From Curtobacterium sp. 9128 (GTDB lineage Bacteria > Actinomycetota > Actinomycetes > Actinomycetales > Microbacteriaceae), in the NCBI RefSeq assembly GCF_007673775.1, contig NZ_VEAF01000002.1:1-64000 (forward strand): a stretch of 64,000 nucleotides of DNA, in the 5' to 3' direction. The position numbers were made by a program, and so were the translations under genes. The notes under the pieces are model-generated. The model was given only the letters and a program-made list of their open reading frames with translations. It did not search any database and had not been told where the DNA came from. Below, in pieces: positions 11,078-19,456 of this stretch. Each line of letters begins with the position of its first letter. Positions within the stretch are counted from its first letter, which is position 1.

Positions 11078-13570
11078 TCAGTCGCGCAGGGTCGCCCCGA
11101 ATCGCTCGCCGGCACGTCGGACTGCGCCGTCACGGGCCTGGGAGGCCTCGGCAGCGGTCAGCGTGCGGTCCGTGGCGCGGAAGCGCAGTGCGAACGTCAG
11201 GGACTTCTGTCCCTCGTCCACGCCCGTGCCCCGGTAGTCGTCCACGAGCCGAGCATACTCCAGGAGCTCTCCGGCGCCAGTCCGGACGACGTCGAGCACG
11301 TCACCTGCCGGGACGTCGACCCCGACCACCAGGGAGAGGTCCTGCGTGGCCGCCGGGTACGTCACGATCGGCGCGACGGCGGGGGTCTCGGGCACGGCGG
11401 CGACCAGGGCGTCGAGGTCGAGCTCGACGACCGCGACCACACGGGGCAGGTCCGCCGCGGCGGTCAGCTCGGGCAGGAGCTCGCCGGCGACGCCGACGAC
11501 GACGTCCCCGACGAGGAGCGACGCGGCCCGACCGGGGTGGAGCGACGGGTGCGTCGTCTGGGCGACGGTCAGCGTCGTCCCCGCCGCCCACGCAGCGGTC
11601 CGGGCGACGTCGAGTGCGTCCGCGATGCCGAACGGCTCCGGCTGCACGCCGGGCTGCTTGACGAGGCGGTTCCCGGTGAGGAGCGCCGACACGTGGAACG
11701 GCTGTGCGGGCAGTGCGGCGTCGAGCGCGCGGAGCGTCTCGGCACCCGGATGTGCAGCCCCTGCGGGAACGGTCGTGGTGCCGAGTTCGGCTCCGTCGAC
11801 CGGCAGGAAGACCCGGGACGTCTCGTAGACCGCGACGTCGACGAGGCCACGGGACACGTTCCGCCGCGCGACGTCGACGAGCGCGGGGAGACCGCTCCGT
11901 CGGAGGAGGCTCTGCTCGCTGTCGAGGGCGTTCGCGAGCACGACGCTCGGACCACCGGCCGGGTCGATCCCCGGGAACGCCGCGGCCGTGGCGGCCGAGA
12001 CGAACGGCGCCGTGACGACCTCGACCAGGCCGTCCGCGGCGAGGGCCGCTGCCACCCGGCGGAGTGCCCGCTGGTGGTCCGTCAGGCCGCGTCCGGGAGG
12101 GGCGACCGGCAGGACGCTCGGGATCCGGTGGTACCCGACGATGCGCGCCACCTCCTCGACGAGCGTGGTGTCGTCGGTCAGGTCCGGACGCCAGGTCGGC
12201 GGGGTGACCGCCAGCTGCGCACCGTCGACGTCGACCGTCGCCCCGACGGCACGGAGGGTGTCGACCACCTCGGCGTCCGTGTAGTCGACACCGATGAGCT
12301 CCGCGGGACGGGTCAGCCGCATCGTGACGATCGGGCGCGGGGCGTCGTCCACGAGCGTCGAGCCGAGGACGTCCGCCGTGCCGCCGGCGAGCTCGACGAG
12401 GAGTTCGACGGCCCGGTTGGCCGCGGCCTCGGCGACCATCGGGTCGACCCCGCGCTCGAAGCGGCGCGATGCCTCGCTCGGCAGCTTGTGCCGTCGAGCC
12501 GTCCGCGCGATCGAGACCTGGTCGAAGCTCGCTGCCTCGATGAGGACGTCGGTCGTCGAGGCGGTGATCTCGGTCCGGGCGCCGCCCATCACGCCGGCGA
12601 GGCCGACGGGGCCGTCGCCGTCGGTGATGACGAGGTCTTCCGGGTCGAGCGTGCGCGTGACGTCGTCGAGCGTCGTCAGCGTCTCGCCCGGTGTGGCCCG
12701 CCGGACGCCGAGCCCGCCGACCACCGTCGCGAGGTCGTAGCCGTGCAGCGGCTGCCCGAGTTCGAACATCACGTAGTTGGTGATGTCGACGGGGAGCGAG
12801 ATGGAGCGCACGCCGACGAGCGCGAGACGGGACACCATCCATGCCGGTGTCGGACGGGTGGCGTCGATGCCACGGACCACCCGGGTGACGAAGGTGCTCG
12901 CACCGATGCGGCCGCGGATCGGGGCGTCGTCGGTGATCGTCACCGTGAAGCCCTCGCCCGCACGGGGTGCGACACGGTCCACCGGGTCGTGGAACGAGGC
13001 ACCGGTGGCGTGCGCGTACTCGCGGGCGACACCGCGCATGCTCAGGGCGTAGCCGCGGTCCGGCGTGACGTTGATCTCGACCGCGGCGTCGTCGAGGCCG
13101 AGCAGTGCGATCGCGTCCTGACCGACGTCGGGGTCCATGCCGAGGTCGGCGAAGCGCAGGATGCCGTCGTGCTCGTCGCCGAGGCCGAGTTCGCGCGCCG
13201 AGGCGATCATGCCGTCGGACACGTGCCCGTAGGTCTTGCGCGCGGCGATCGGGAACGGCCCGGGCAGCACGGCACCGGGGAGCGTCACGACGACCTTGTC
13301 GCCGACGTCGAAGTTGTGGGCGCCGCAGACGATGCCGCGGGGTTCGGCCTCGCCGACGTCCACCTGGCACCAGTTGATCGTCTTGCCGTTCTTCTGCGGC
13401 TCCGGGACACGCTCGAGCACCCGACCGACCACGACGGGCCCGGTCAGGTCGTGGGTGTGCACGTCCTCTTCTTCGAAGCCGACGGACACGAGTGCCGCGT
13501 GGACGTGCTCGAGCGTGGCGTCGTCGGGGAGGTCGACCGACTCACCGAGCCAGCGGAGTGGGACGCGCAT
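11078..13570 (-). CDS. pheT: phenylalanine--tRNA ligase beta subunit
   Basis: Beta chain of the alpha2-beta2 enzyme that charges tRNA-Phe. The protein has the usual order: N-terminal tRNA-binding (EMAP/Myf-like) domain at ~40-150 (WCQVDVGEAEPRGIVCGAHN), B3/B4 editing region, B5 domain, catalytic-like core, and a C-terminal ferredoxin-like anticodon-binding domain. The length of 830 residues is normal. Its ATG shares one base with the pheS stop (TGATG), so the subunits are translationally coupled. Confidence 0.97.
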   Translation of the reverse strand: MRVPLRWLGESVDLPDDATLEHVHAALVSVGFEEEDVHTHDLTGPVVVGRVLERVPEPQKNGKTINWCQVDVGEAEPRGIVCGAHNFDVGDKVVVTLPGAVLPGPFPIAARKTYGHVSDGMIASARELGLGDEHDGILRFADLGMDPDVGQDAIALLGLDDAAVEINVTPDRGYALSMRGVAREYAHATGASFHDPVDRVAPRAGEGFTVTITDDAPIRGRIGASTFVTRVVRGIDATRPTPAWMVSRLALVGVRSISLPVDITNYVMFELGQPLHGYDLATVVGGLGVRRATPGETLTTLDDVTRTLDPEDLVITDGDGPVGLAGVMGGARTEITASTTDVLIEAASFDQVSIARTARRHKLPSEASRRFERGVDPMVAEAAANRAVELLVELAGGTADVLGSTLVDDAPRPIVTMRLTRPAELIGVDYTDAEVVDTLRAVGATVDVDGAQLAVTPPTWRPDLTDDTTLVEEVARIVGYHRIPSVLPVAPPGRGLTDHQRALRRVAAALAADGLVEVVTAPFVSAATAAAFPGIDPAGGPSVVLANALDSEQSLLRRSGLPALVDVARRNVSRGLVDVAVYETSRVFLPVDGAELGTTTVPAGAAHPGAETLRALDAALPAQPFHVSALLTGNRLVKQPGVQPEPFGIADALDVARTAAWAAGTTLTVAQTTHPSLHPGRAASLLVGDVVVGVAGELLPELTAAADLPRVVAVVELDLDALVAAVPETPAVAPIVTYPAATQDLSLVVGVDVPAGDVLDVVRTGAGELLEYARLVDDYRGTGVDEGQKSLTFALRFRATDRTLTAAEASQARDGAVRRAGERFGATLRD

Positions 13571-14610
13571 CAGACCACCGTTCCGAACTGCTGCGAGAAG
13601 CGGAGGTCGCCCTCGAGGAAGTCACGCATGTCGTTCAGGCCGTTGCGGAACTGCAGCGTCCGCTCGATGCCCATGCCGAACGCGAAGCCCTGGTACTCGT
13701 CCGGGTCGATCCCGGCGGAGCGCAGGACGTTCGGGTTGACCATGCCGCAGCCACCCCACTCGACCCACCGCGCGCCACCCTTGGCGTTCGGCTGCCAGAC
13801 GTCCATCTCGGCGCTCGGCTCCGTGAAGGGGAAGTAGTTCGGGCGCAGACGGATCTGTGCCTCGTCGCCGAAGACCTGGCGGGCGAAGTGCTCGAGCGTG
13901 CCGCGCAGGTGCGCCATCGTCAGCCCCTTGTCGATCGCGATGCCCTCGACCTGCGTGAAGACCGGCAGGTGCGTGGCGTCGAGCTCGTCCGCGCGGTACA
14001 CGCGGCCGGGGGCGATGACGTAGAGCGGGAGCTCGCGGGACAGCAGCGACCGCACCTGCACCGGGGAGGTGTGCGTGCGCATGACGAGGTGCCGGTCCAC
14101 GGGCTCGACGAAGATCGTGTCGGCCATCGCACGCGCCGGGTGGTCCTCGTCGAAGTTGAGCGCGTCGAAGTTGAACCACTCGTGCTCGAGCTCGGGGCCC
14201 TCCGCGACCTCCCACCCCATGCCGACGAAGATGTCGGCGACGGCCTCGTTCAGCAGCGAGAGCGGGTGACGGGACCCGGGCGTGCGGGTCGTCGGCAGCG
14301 CGGTCACGTCGACGCGCTCGGCCTCGAGACGTGCGCGCTCCTCGGCCTCGGCCAGGACGGACTCCTGCTCGGCGATCGCGCCGTTCACGCGGCCACGGGC
14401 CTGCCCGACGAGCTTGCCGGCCTGGGCCTTCTGCTCCGGCGGCACGCTGCGCATCGAGGCGTTCATACGCGCGAGCGTGGACTGTTCGCCCGTGTGCTCG
14501 GCCCTGGCCTGCTTCAGTTCGGCGACCGTCGTCGCGGCGCGGACTGCGGCGAGGGCCGCGTCGACCGCGTCGGCGACCGCCGCTTCGCTGATCTCGAGAG
14601 GTTCTGACAC
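13570..14610 (-). CDS. pheS: phenylalanine--tRNA ligase alpha subunit
   Basis: Catalytic alpha chain of Phe-tRNA synthetase. N-terminal coiled-coil (residues 1-100, Ala/Glu-rich) is followed by the class II core with HPLSLLNE, EWFNFDALN, RTHTSPVQ, FTQVEGIAID and WVEWGGCGMV. The length of 346 residues is standard. Start GTG at 14610 lies 8 bases after a TAGGAT -10 box, suggesting a leaderless transcript. The intergenic region upstream carries duplicated stem-loops and a tandem repeat. Confidence 0.97.
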   Translation of the reverse strand: MSEPLEISEAAVADAVDAALAAVRAATTVAELKQARAEHTGEQSTLARMNASMRSVPPEQKAQAGKLVGQARGRVNGAIAEQESVLAEAEERARLEAERVDVTALPTTRTPGSRHPLSLLNEAVADIFVGMGWEVAEGPELEHEWFNFDALNFDEDHPARAMADTIFVEPVDRHLVMRTHTSPVQVRSLLSRELPLYVIAPGRVYRADELDATHLPVFTQVEGIAIDKGLTMAHLRGTLEHFARQVFGDEAQIRLRPNYFPFTEPSAEMDVWQPNAKGGARWVEWGGCGMVNPNVLRSAGIDPDEYQGFAFGMGIERTLQFRNGLNDMRDFLEGDLRFSQQFGTVV

Positions 14611-14618
14611 AGCACCCG

Positions 14619-14624
14619 ATCCTA
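14619..14624 (-). promoter_or_regulatory. pheS -10 box (leaderless)
   Basis: TAGGAT on the minus strand, followed by 8 bases and the pheS GTG. No strong -35 is seen at 17-18 bases. Confidence 0.5.
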
Positions 14625-14688
14625 CCGGGACCTGGGATACCGGCGTCCCGCGTCCGGGCCGAGGCGCGCTGGCCCGCCCGCGTGCGCG

Positions 14689-14742
14689 GACTCCGAGCGA
14701 CCGAGTCGATGTCGTACGACGACGACGCTGTCGTTCGGAGTC
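14689..14742. repeat. stem-loop element, copy 1
   Basis: Arms 14689-14701 and 14730-14742 pair over 13 bases (one G-T). The loop carries the perfect palindrome GTCGTACGAC. The 38-bp segment 14705-14742 recurs at 14777-14814 with 36 of 38 identities. It lies between trmH-like and pheS genes, both on the minus strand, and could act as a terminator for the former. Confidence 0.85.
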
Positions 14743-14765
14743 GGGGGCGATCGATGCACGAGCAA

Positions 14766-14814
14766 GGAGCGACAGGGTCGATGTCGTACGACGACGACGA
14801 TGTCGTTCCGAGTC
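14766..14814. repeat. stem-loop element, copy 2
   Basis: Second copy of the 38-bp element (14777-14814), again flanked by pairing arms: GGAGCGAC at 14766-14773 and GTCGTTCC at 14802-14809 (8 bases, one G-T). The loop palindrome GTCGTACGAC is conserved exactly. Confidence 0.85.
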
Positions 14815-14816
14815 AG

Positions 14817-14868
14817 CGCAGGGACGGGCGCGGGTCAGTCGGCGCAGGGATGGGCGCGGGTCAGTCGG
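14817..14868. repeat. 26-bp tandem repeat, two copies
   Basis: Units 14817-14842 and 14843-14868 (CGCAGGGAYGGGCGCGGGTC followed by AGTCGG) differ at one base. They sit just downstream of the trmH-like stop codon. Confidence 0.9.
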
Positions 14869-14883
14869 CGGGACGCGGGCCGG

Positions 14884-15735
14884 TCACGCGCGCGTCCGGA
14901 GCGCGAACGCCGACTCGTACAGGCACACCGACGCCGCGGTGGCGAGGTTCATCGACTCCGCGGCACCGTAGATCGGGACCTTCACGGCTCGGTCCACGAG
15001 CGCCAGGTCGTCGGGACCGAGGCCGCGCGCTTCGTTGCCGAACACCCAGGCGGTCGGTCCGTCGAGCAGCCCCTCGGCCCGGACCGCGGGGAGGTCCTCC
15101 CCGGAGACGTCAGCCGCGAGCACCGTGTAGCCGAGGGCCTTCGCCCGGGCCACGGCGTCCTGCAGCGAGACGCCGACGGAGACCGGCACGTGGAAGAGCG
15201 AACCGGTGGTCGATCGGACCACCTTCGGGTTGTACGGGTCGACACTCCGACCGGTGAGCACCACCGCGTCGGCGCCGGCCGAGTCGGCAGCGCGGATGAT
15301 CGTGCCGGCGTTGCCGGGGTCCCGCACCTCTTCGAGGATCGCGACCAGTCCCGGCAGCGGACGGTTCGTGGCGGGGTCGACCCGGGCCTCCAGGCCGACC
15401 GCACCGGGGTCGGGGAAGACCTGCCGGACCGACGTCGGGAACTGCTGGCACACCGCGACGACGCCCTGCGGCGTCACGGTGTCGGCCATCGCGGCGAGCA
15501 CCTGCTCGGTGACGAACCAGGTGTCCACGGGGGCGTCGTGCAGGTCGTACCGCTCGGCGGCGGTCGGCGTGACGTAGAGCTCGCGGAGGAGTTCGGGCGC
15601 GTACGCGATCGCCTCGCGGACGGCCTGCGGGCCCTCGAGCAGGAACAGGCCCGTGTCGGCGCGCACGTCCTTCTTCGTCAGGGCGGCGACGGCCTTGACG
15701 CGGCCGGCACGGGGGTTCTCGAGGAGATCAGTCAC
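14884..15735 (-). CDS. TrmH-family RNA 2'-O-methyltransferase (SpoU)
   Basis: SAM-dependent ribose methyltransferase, probably acting on 23S rRNA or tRNA; the exact nucleotide cannot be read from sequence. SPOUT motifs: motif 1 VRDPGNAGTIIRAADS, motif 2 WVFGNEARGLG, motif 3 PIYGAAESMNLATAASV, which form the trefoil-knot SAM site. An N-terminal substrate-binding domain (residues 1-115) precedes the knot. The length of 283 residues matches the RlmB/TsnR type. Start GTG at 15735 is chosen over an upstream ATG that falls in the rplT terminator. Neighbours are rplT upstream and pheS downstream, the usual actinobacterial order. Confidence 0.93.
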   Translation of the reverse strand: MTDLLENPRAGRVKAVAALTKKDVRADTGLFLLEGPQAVREAIAYAPELLRELYVTPTAAERYDLHDAPVDTWFVTEQVLAAMADTVTPQGVVAVCQQFPTSVRQVFPDPGAVGLEARVDPATNRPLPGLVAILEEVRDPGNAGTIIRAADSAGADAVVLTGRSVDPYNPKVVRSTTGSLFHVPVSVGVSLQDAVARAKALGYTVLAADVSGEDLPAVRAEGLLDGPTAWVFGNEARGLGPDDLALVDRAVKVPIYGAAESMNLATAASVCLYESAFALRTRA

Positions 15736-15768
15736 GCCACCAGTGTCGCAGTCACCGGGGGCGACATG

Positions 15769-15808
15769 CACGAAGCCCCCGATCCGCGGACGGATCGGGG
15801 GCTTCGTG
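15769..15808 (-). terminator. rplT operon terminator
   Basis: Perfect 18-bp stem CACGAAGCCCCCGATCCG / CGGATCGGGGGCTTCGTG with a 4-base loop CGGA, starting 12 bases after the rplT stop. Confidence 0.9.
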
Positions 15809-15820
15809 GGGACGCGATGA

Positions 15821-16207
15821 CTACGCGGCGGCCTTCGGGGCCGAGGTGTCGGCCGGGAGCGCCTTCTTGGCGGTCTCGACGAGCGCGGCGAACGTGTCGG
15901 CGTTGTTCACGGCGAGGTCCGCGAGGATGCGACGGTCGACCTCGACGCCGGCCAGGTTGAGACCCTGGATGAGGCGGTTGTAGGTCAGGCCGTTCGCGCG
16001 GGACGCAGCGTTGATGCGCTGGATCCAGAGGCGACGGAACTCGCCCTTCTTGGCGTGACGGTCGCGGTACGCGTAGACGAGGGAGTGGGTGACCTGCTCC
16101 TTGGCCTTGCGGTACAGGCGCGAACGCTGACCGCGGTAGCCCTCGGCGCGCTCGAGGACGACGCGACGCTTCTTGGCGGCGTTGACCGCTCTCTTCACTC
16201 TTGCCAT
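15821..16207 (-). CDS. rplT: 50S ribosomal protein L20
   Basis: Early-assembly 23S rRNA-binding protein. Highly basic N-terminus ([15 protein letters not shown]) and the signature [18 protein letters not shown] are both present. 128 residues, slightly longer than usual because of an Ala/Pro tail. Third gene of the infC-rpmI-rplT operon; a strong hairpin ends the transcript just after the stop. Confidence 0.98.
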   Translation of the reverse strand: MARVKRAVNAAKKRRVVLERAEGYRGQRSRLYRKAKEQVTHSLVYAYRDRHAKKGEFRRLWIQRINAASRANGLTYNRLIQGLNLAGVEVDRRILADLAVNNADTFAALVETAKKALPADTSAPKAAA

Positions 16208-16235
16208 TGCAGTGTTCCTTTACGAATCCGGGGGC

Positions 16236-16430
16236 TCAGTGGCCGAGGAGCTTCTTGACGTTCTTCGCGTCGGCCTTCGAGAGGACCTGGTCCTCGTTGA
16301 GGCGGGCCTTGCGCTTGGCGCTCTTGACCTCGAGGTTGTGACGCATACCGGCCTGCTGCTTCATGATCTTGCCGCTGCCGGTGACCTTGAAGCGCTTCTT
16401 CGACCCGGAGTGGGTCTTCTGCTTGGGCAT
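16236..16430 (-). CDS. rpmI: 50S ribosomal protein L35
   Basis: Small, very basic ribosomal protein of 64 residues. [20 protein letters not shown] at the start and the lysine/arginine-rich middle (SAKRKARL) are diagnostic. Lies between infC and rplT with short gaps of 78 and 28 bases, the universal arrangement for this operon. Confidence 0.98.
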   Translation of the reverse strand: MPKQKTHSGSKKRFKVTGSGKIMKQQAGMRHNLEVKSAKRKARLNEDQVLSKADAKNVKKLLGH

Positions 16431-16508
16431 GGTGGTGCCTTTCCGTGGGAGGGATGGGGAGCCGCTTCGTTGCGGGATCGGTCTGGTGGGCCGCAGGCGG
16501 CCCGGGAC

Positions 16509-17165
<657 letters not shown>

Positions 17166-17478
17166 GCGAAAGCTCCTTCAATCAGTGGTGGCCGTCCGGG
17201 GCGTTCGCCTGGACGACGGCACGAGAGGAGATCTGTCGCACGGATCGGGACCCGTTCGGCAGCCGCCCGACTCCTGTCCGGCTGGAGGCTTCCAGCTGAG
17301 CAGGACTGCCGAACGCTGGCGCTCGGCGGAGCGGTGGTGACCCGGTAGCCTGGTGGTTCGTGGCCGCGGGTGGGAGTGACTCCTCTTCGTGATGCCGACG
17401 TGGTCCGGACCGGTTCTCGCGAATCGTCCCAGGGCACACCGACGGCATCTGCCACGGCCAGTCTAGCAGAGGAGCACC

Positions 17479-17841
17479 GTGACCGACACCCCGCCCATCG
17501 ACCCGAACTCCGACCCCGTGGACGAGGCCGCCCGGGACATCTCCGAGGTCCCGGCCGTCGAGCTGATCAACACCGTTGCGGTGCACCTGTTGAGCGCCGC
17601 GGCCGTGAAGGTCGGTCTCGCCGACGACCCGCAGGAGCAGACCGACCTCGACGAGGCACGCAAGCTGATCACCGCACTCGCGGGCCTGGTCACCGCGGCC
17701 GCGACCGAGATCGGCGACCACCACGCGCGGCCGCTGCGCGACGGGCTCCGGTCGGTGCAGCTCGCCTTCCGGGAGGCGTCCGCCATCCCCGACGCTCCGG
17801 GCGCCGGCCCCGGTGAGAAGTACACCGGACCCGTCAACTGA
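17479..17841 (+). CDS. DUF1844 protein
   Basis: Small acidic cytoplasmic protein of unknown function, 120 residues. The DUF1844 core is the helical stretch VELINTVAVHLLSAAAVKVG followed by DLDEARKLITALAGLV. No catalytic residues are evident. GTG start with a GAGGAG ribosome site 5 bases upstream. It is divergent from infC across a ~310-base gap (17166-17478) that must hold promoters for both, but I could not pick them with confidence. This gene commonly sits beside infC in actinobacteria. Confidence 0.88.
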   Translation: MTDTPPIDPNSDPVDEAARDISEVPAVELINTVAVHLLSAAAVKVGLADDPQEQTDLDEARKLITALAGLVTAAATEIGDHHARPLRDGLRSVQLAFREASAIPDAPGAGPGEKYTGPVN

Positions 17842-17862
17842 CGAAACGACGGTCCGGTCCGG

Positions 17863-17910
17863 ACCGGACGGGAGGCTCGTGGCGGCGCCGCCACGAGCCT
17901 CCCGTCCGGT
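17863..17910. terminator. bidirectional terminator, perfect 24-bp inverted repeat
   Basis: Arms 17863-17886 and 17887-17910 are exact reverse complements with no spacer (core GGGAGGCTCGTGGC). It separates the convergent DUF1844 and maltokinase genes, 21 bases after the first stop and 25 before the second. The same arm sequence recurs in hairpins at 45155 and 57494. Confidence 0.9.
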
Positions 17911-17934
17911 GGGTCCCGGTTCGGTCCGCCCGGT

Positions 17935-19326
17935 TCAGCGCGCGACGAGCCGCGTGACCGCGGCGACGGGGATGCCGACCCAGGTGGGGCGGTTGCGCGC
18001 CTCGTAGACGACCTCGTACACGGCCTTGTCGAGCTCGAAGGCGTCCAGGACCGCGCGGTGGTCGCGCAGGTCGACGCCGATGCCGCGTTCGTAGCCATCG
18101 AGGAAGGCCGACCGGGCCTCCGCGGCCCACGCTGCCGCGTCCACCGGGTCGTCGTCGTGGGCGAGCGCCCCGGCGACGTAGTCGAAGGACCGCAGCATGC
18201 CGGCGACGTCCCGCAGTGGGACGTCCGGGAGCGACCGCTCGTGCAGTGGTCGGAGCGGCTCGCCCTCGAAGTCGAGGAAGACCCACCCGCGTGGCTCCGG
18301 TGCGGACAGGACCTGCCCGAGGTGCAGGTCTCCGTGGATGCGCTGGAGTGCGGGCCAGTCAGCCTCGGCGGCACGCGCGTACACGGCCCGGACGTCGTCG
18401 GCGTGCTCGGCGATCGCGGGAACCTCGGCCGCTGCGGTGTCGAGCCGAGCGGACATCGTGTCGAGGGCGCTGCGGACGCGGTCGCTCGTGGCGGGCTCGG
18501 TGGGCATCACGTCGGCGAGGGTGGCGTGCACCTCGGCGAGCGCAGCACCGAGCCGTTCGGCCCCTGCGGCGAAGGAGTCGCCGTTCCTGGCGTCGGTGAG
18601 GGCGACGCGCCAGGCGTCGTCGAGCCCCGGGAGGAACTCCTGGGCGAAGGCGAGGTGGCCGCTGGCGACACCGTCCGGGCGTCCCGTGTCGGGCCATGTT
18701 CCGCGGAGGGCACCGAAGACGCGCGGGACGCGGGACGATCCGGCGGCGGAGAGGGCCTGCTGCGTGGTCACGTCCGGGTTGTCGCCGTGGTGCAGCACAC
18801 GGAAGACCTTCACGATCACGGTGCCGCTGTGCTCGGTCTCGCAGATGATGGACGTGTTCGACTGTTCCCCGCGCAGCACCCGGGCGCTCCGCACCGGTCC
18901 GATCGGGGTGAGCGACTCGGCTCCCGCGTCGATACGACCGAGGAGCCAGCAGGCGTACGCGAGGTCGTGGGGCCCGTCGTACGTGGCGGAGCCCGGTGCC
19001 GGGGCGTCGGGGGCGGTCGCGTCGTCGGTCGCGTCGGGGCCGGTCGCGTCATCGGTCGCGTCGGGACCGGTCGCGTCGGGGCCGGTCGCGCCGTCGTCGG
19101 GGGTGTCGATCCTGGCGTGTTCCAGCTCGGGCACCGGGTGCCGGTGTTCGGTGGTCGGCACCTGGTAGAGCACCGCCCCCGTCGCGGCGTCGTCGATCAC
19201 GAAGGCCGTGACCACACGGACCTCGTCGGTGACGTCGTCCGACCGGGCGATCGTGCGGAGACTCGGGGTCCCGCCCTTCGCGGCGTACCAACGTTGTCGG
19301 GCCATCCACGGTGCGACGTCGCTCAT
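17935..19326 (-). CDS. maltokinase-like phosphotransferase
   Basis: Probably phosphorylates maltose with ATP to maltose-1-phosphate, the donor for GlgE-type glucan synthesis. N-terminal cap domain begins MSDVAPWMARQRWYAAKGG, as in Mak/Pep2 proteins; the kinase lobe shows HGDLHLGQVL (catalytic loop, near residue 330) and FLDFEGEP (metal site). Length 463 residues. A low-complexity insert of repeating GPDAT/DDAT units (around residues 80-110) lies in the linker between cap and kinase. Start ATG at 19326 follows a TAGCCT -10 box by 8 bases (leaderless). No treS, glgE or glgB is next to it, so the partner genes must be elsewhere. Confidence 0.85.
   Translation of the reverse strand: MSDVAPWMARQRWYAAKGGTPSLRTIARSDDVTDEVRVVTAFVIDDAATGAVLYQVPTTEHRHPVPELEHARIDTPDDGATGPDATGPDATDDATGPDATDDATAPDAPAPGSATYDGPHDLAYACWLLGRIDAGAESLTPIGPVRSARVLRGEQSNTSIICETEHSGTVIVKVFRVLHHGDNPDVTTQQALSAAGSSRVPRVFGALRGTWPDTGRPDGVASGHLAFAQEFLPGLDDAWRVALTDARNGDSFAAGAERLGAALAEVHATLADVMPTEPATSDRVRSALDTMSARLDTAAAEVPAIAEHADDVRAVYARAAEADWPALQRIHGDLHLGQVLSAPEPRGWVFLDFEGEPLRPLHERSLPDVPLRDVAGMLRSFDYVAGALAHDDDPVDAAAWAAEARSAFLDGYERGIGVDLRDHRAVLDAFELDKAVYEVVYEARNRPTWVGIPVAAVTRLVAR
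18998..19095 (-). repeat. in-frame repeats in maltokinase linker
   Basis: Imperfect GGTCGCGTC-based units (GTCGCGTCGGGGCCG and variants) encode alternating GPDAT and DDAT peptides. Lengths are multiples of 3, so copy number can vary without breaking the frame. Confidence 0.8.
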
Positions 19327-19334
19327 GCGTCTGG

Positions 19335-19340
19335 AGGCTA
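19335..19340 (-). promoter_or_regulatory. maltokinase -10 box (leaderless)
   Basis: TAGCCT on the minus strand, 8 bases before the ATG at 19326. Confidence 0.45.
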
Positions 19341-19456
19341 CGCGCGCGGCGCCGTGGCGGTCCCAGGTCCTCCACAGTGGGTGCGGGGACGCCCGGTGTC
19401 CACAGCATCGCGCAGACCGGGCGAACGGAGGGCTGCTCCGGACGAGACTGACCGCC

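Noticed and set aside
9875..13837. 1320-codon plus-strand frame opposite argJ, argC, pheT and pheS
   Set aside because: Mirror of GC-rich third positions; composition is Arg/Val/Asp-rich and low in aromatics, no domain, fully antisense to five well-supported genes.
14611..14883. T-box riboswitch or leader peptide for pheST
   Set aside because: No specifier loop, T-box consensus or Phe-rich short ORF; the -10 box adjacent to the GTG indicates no leader.
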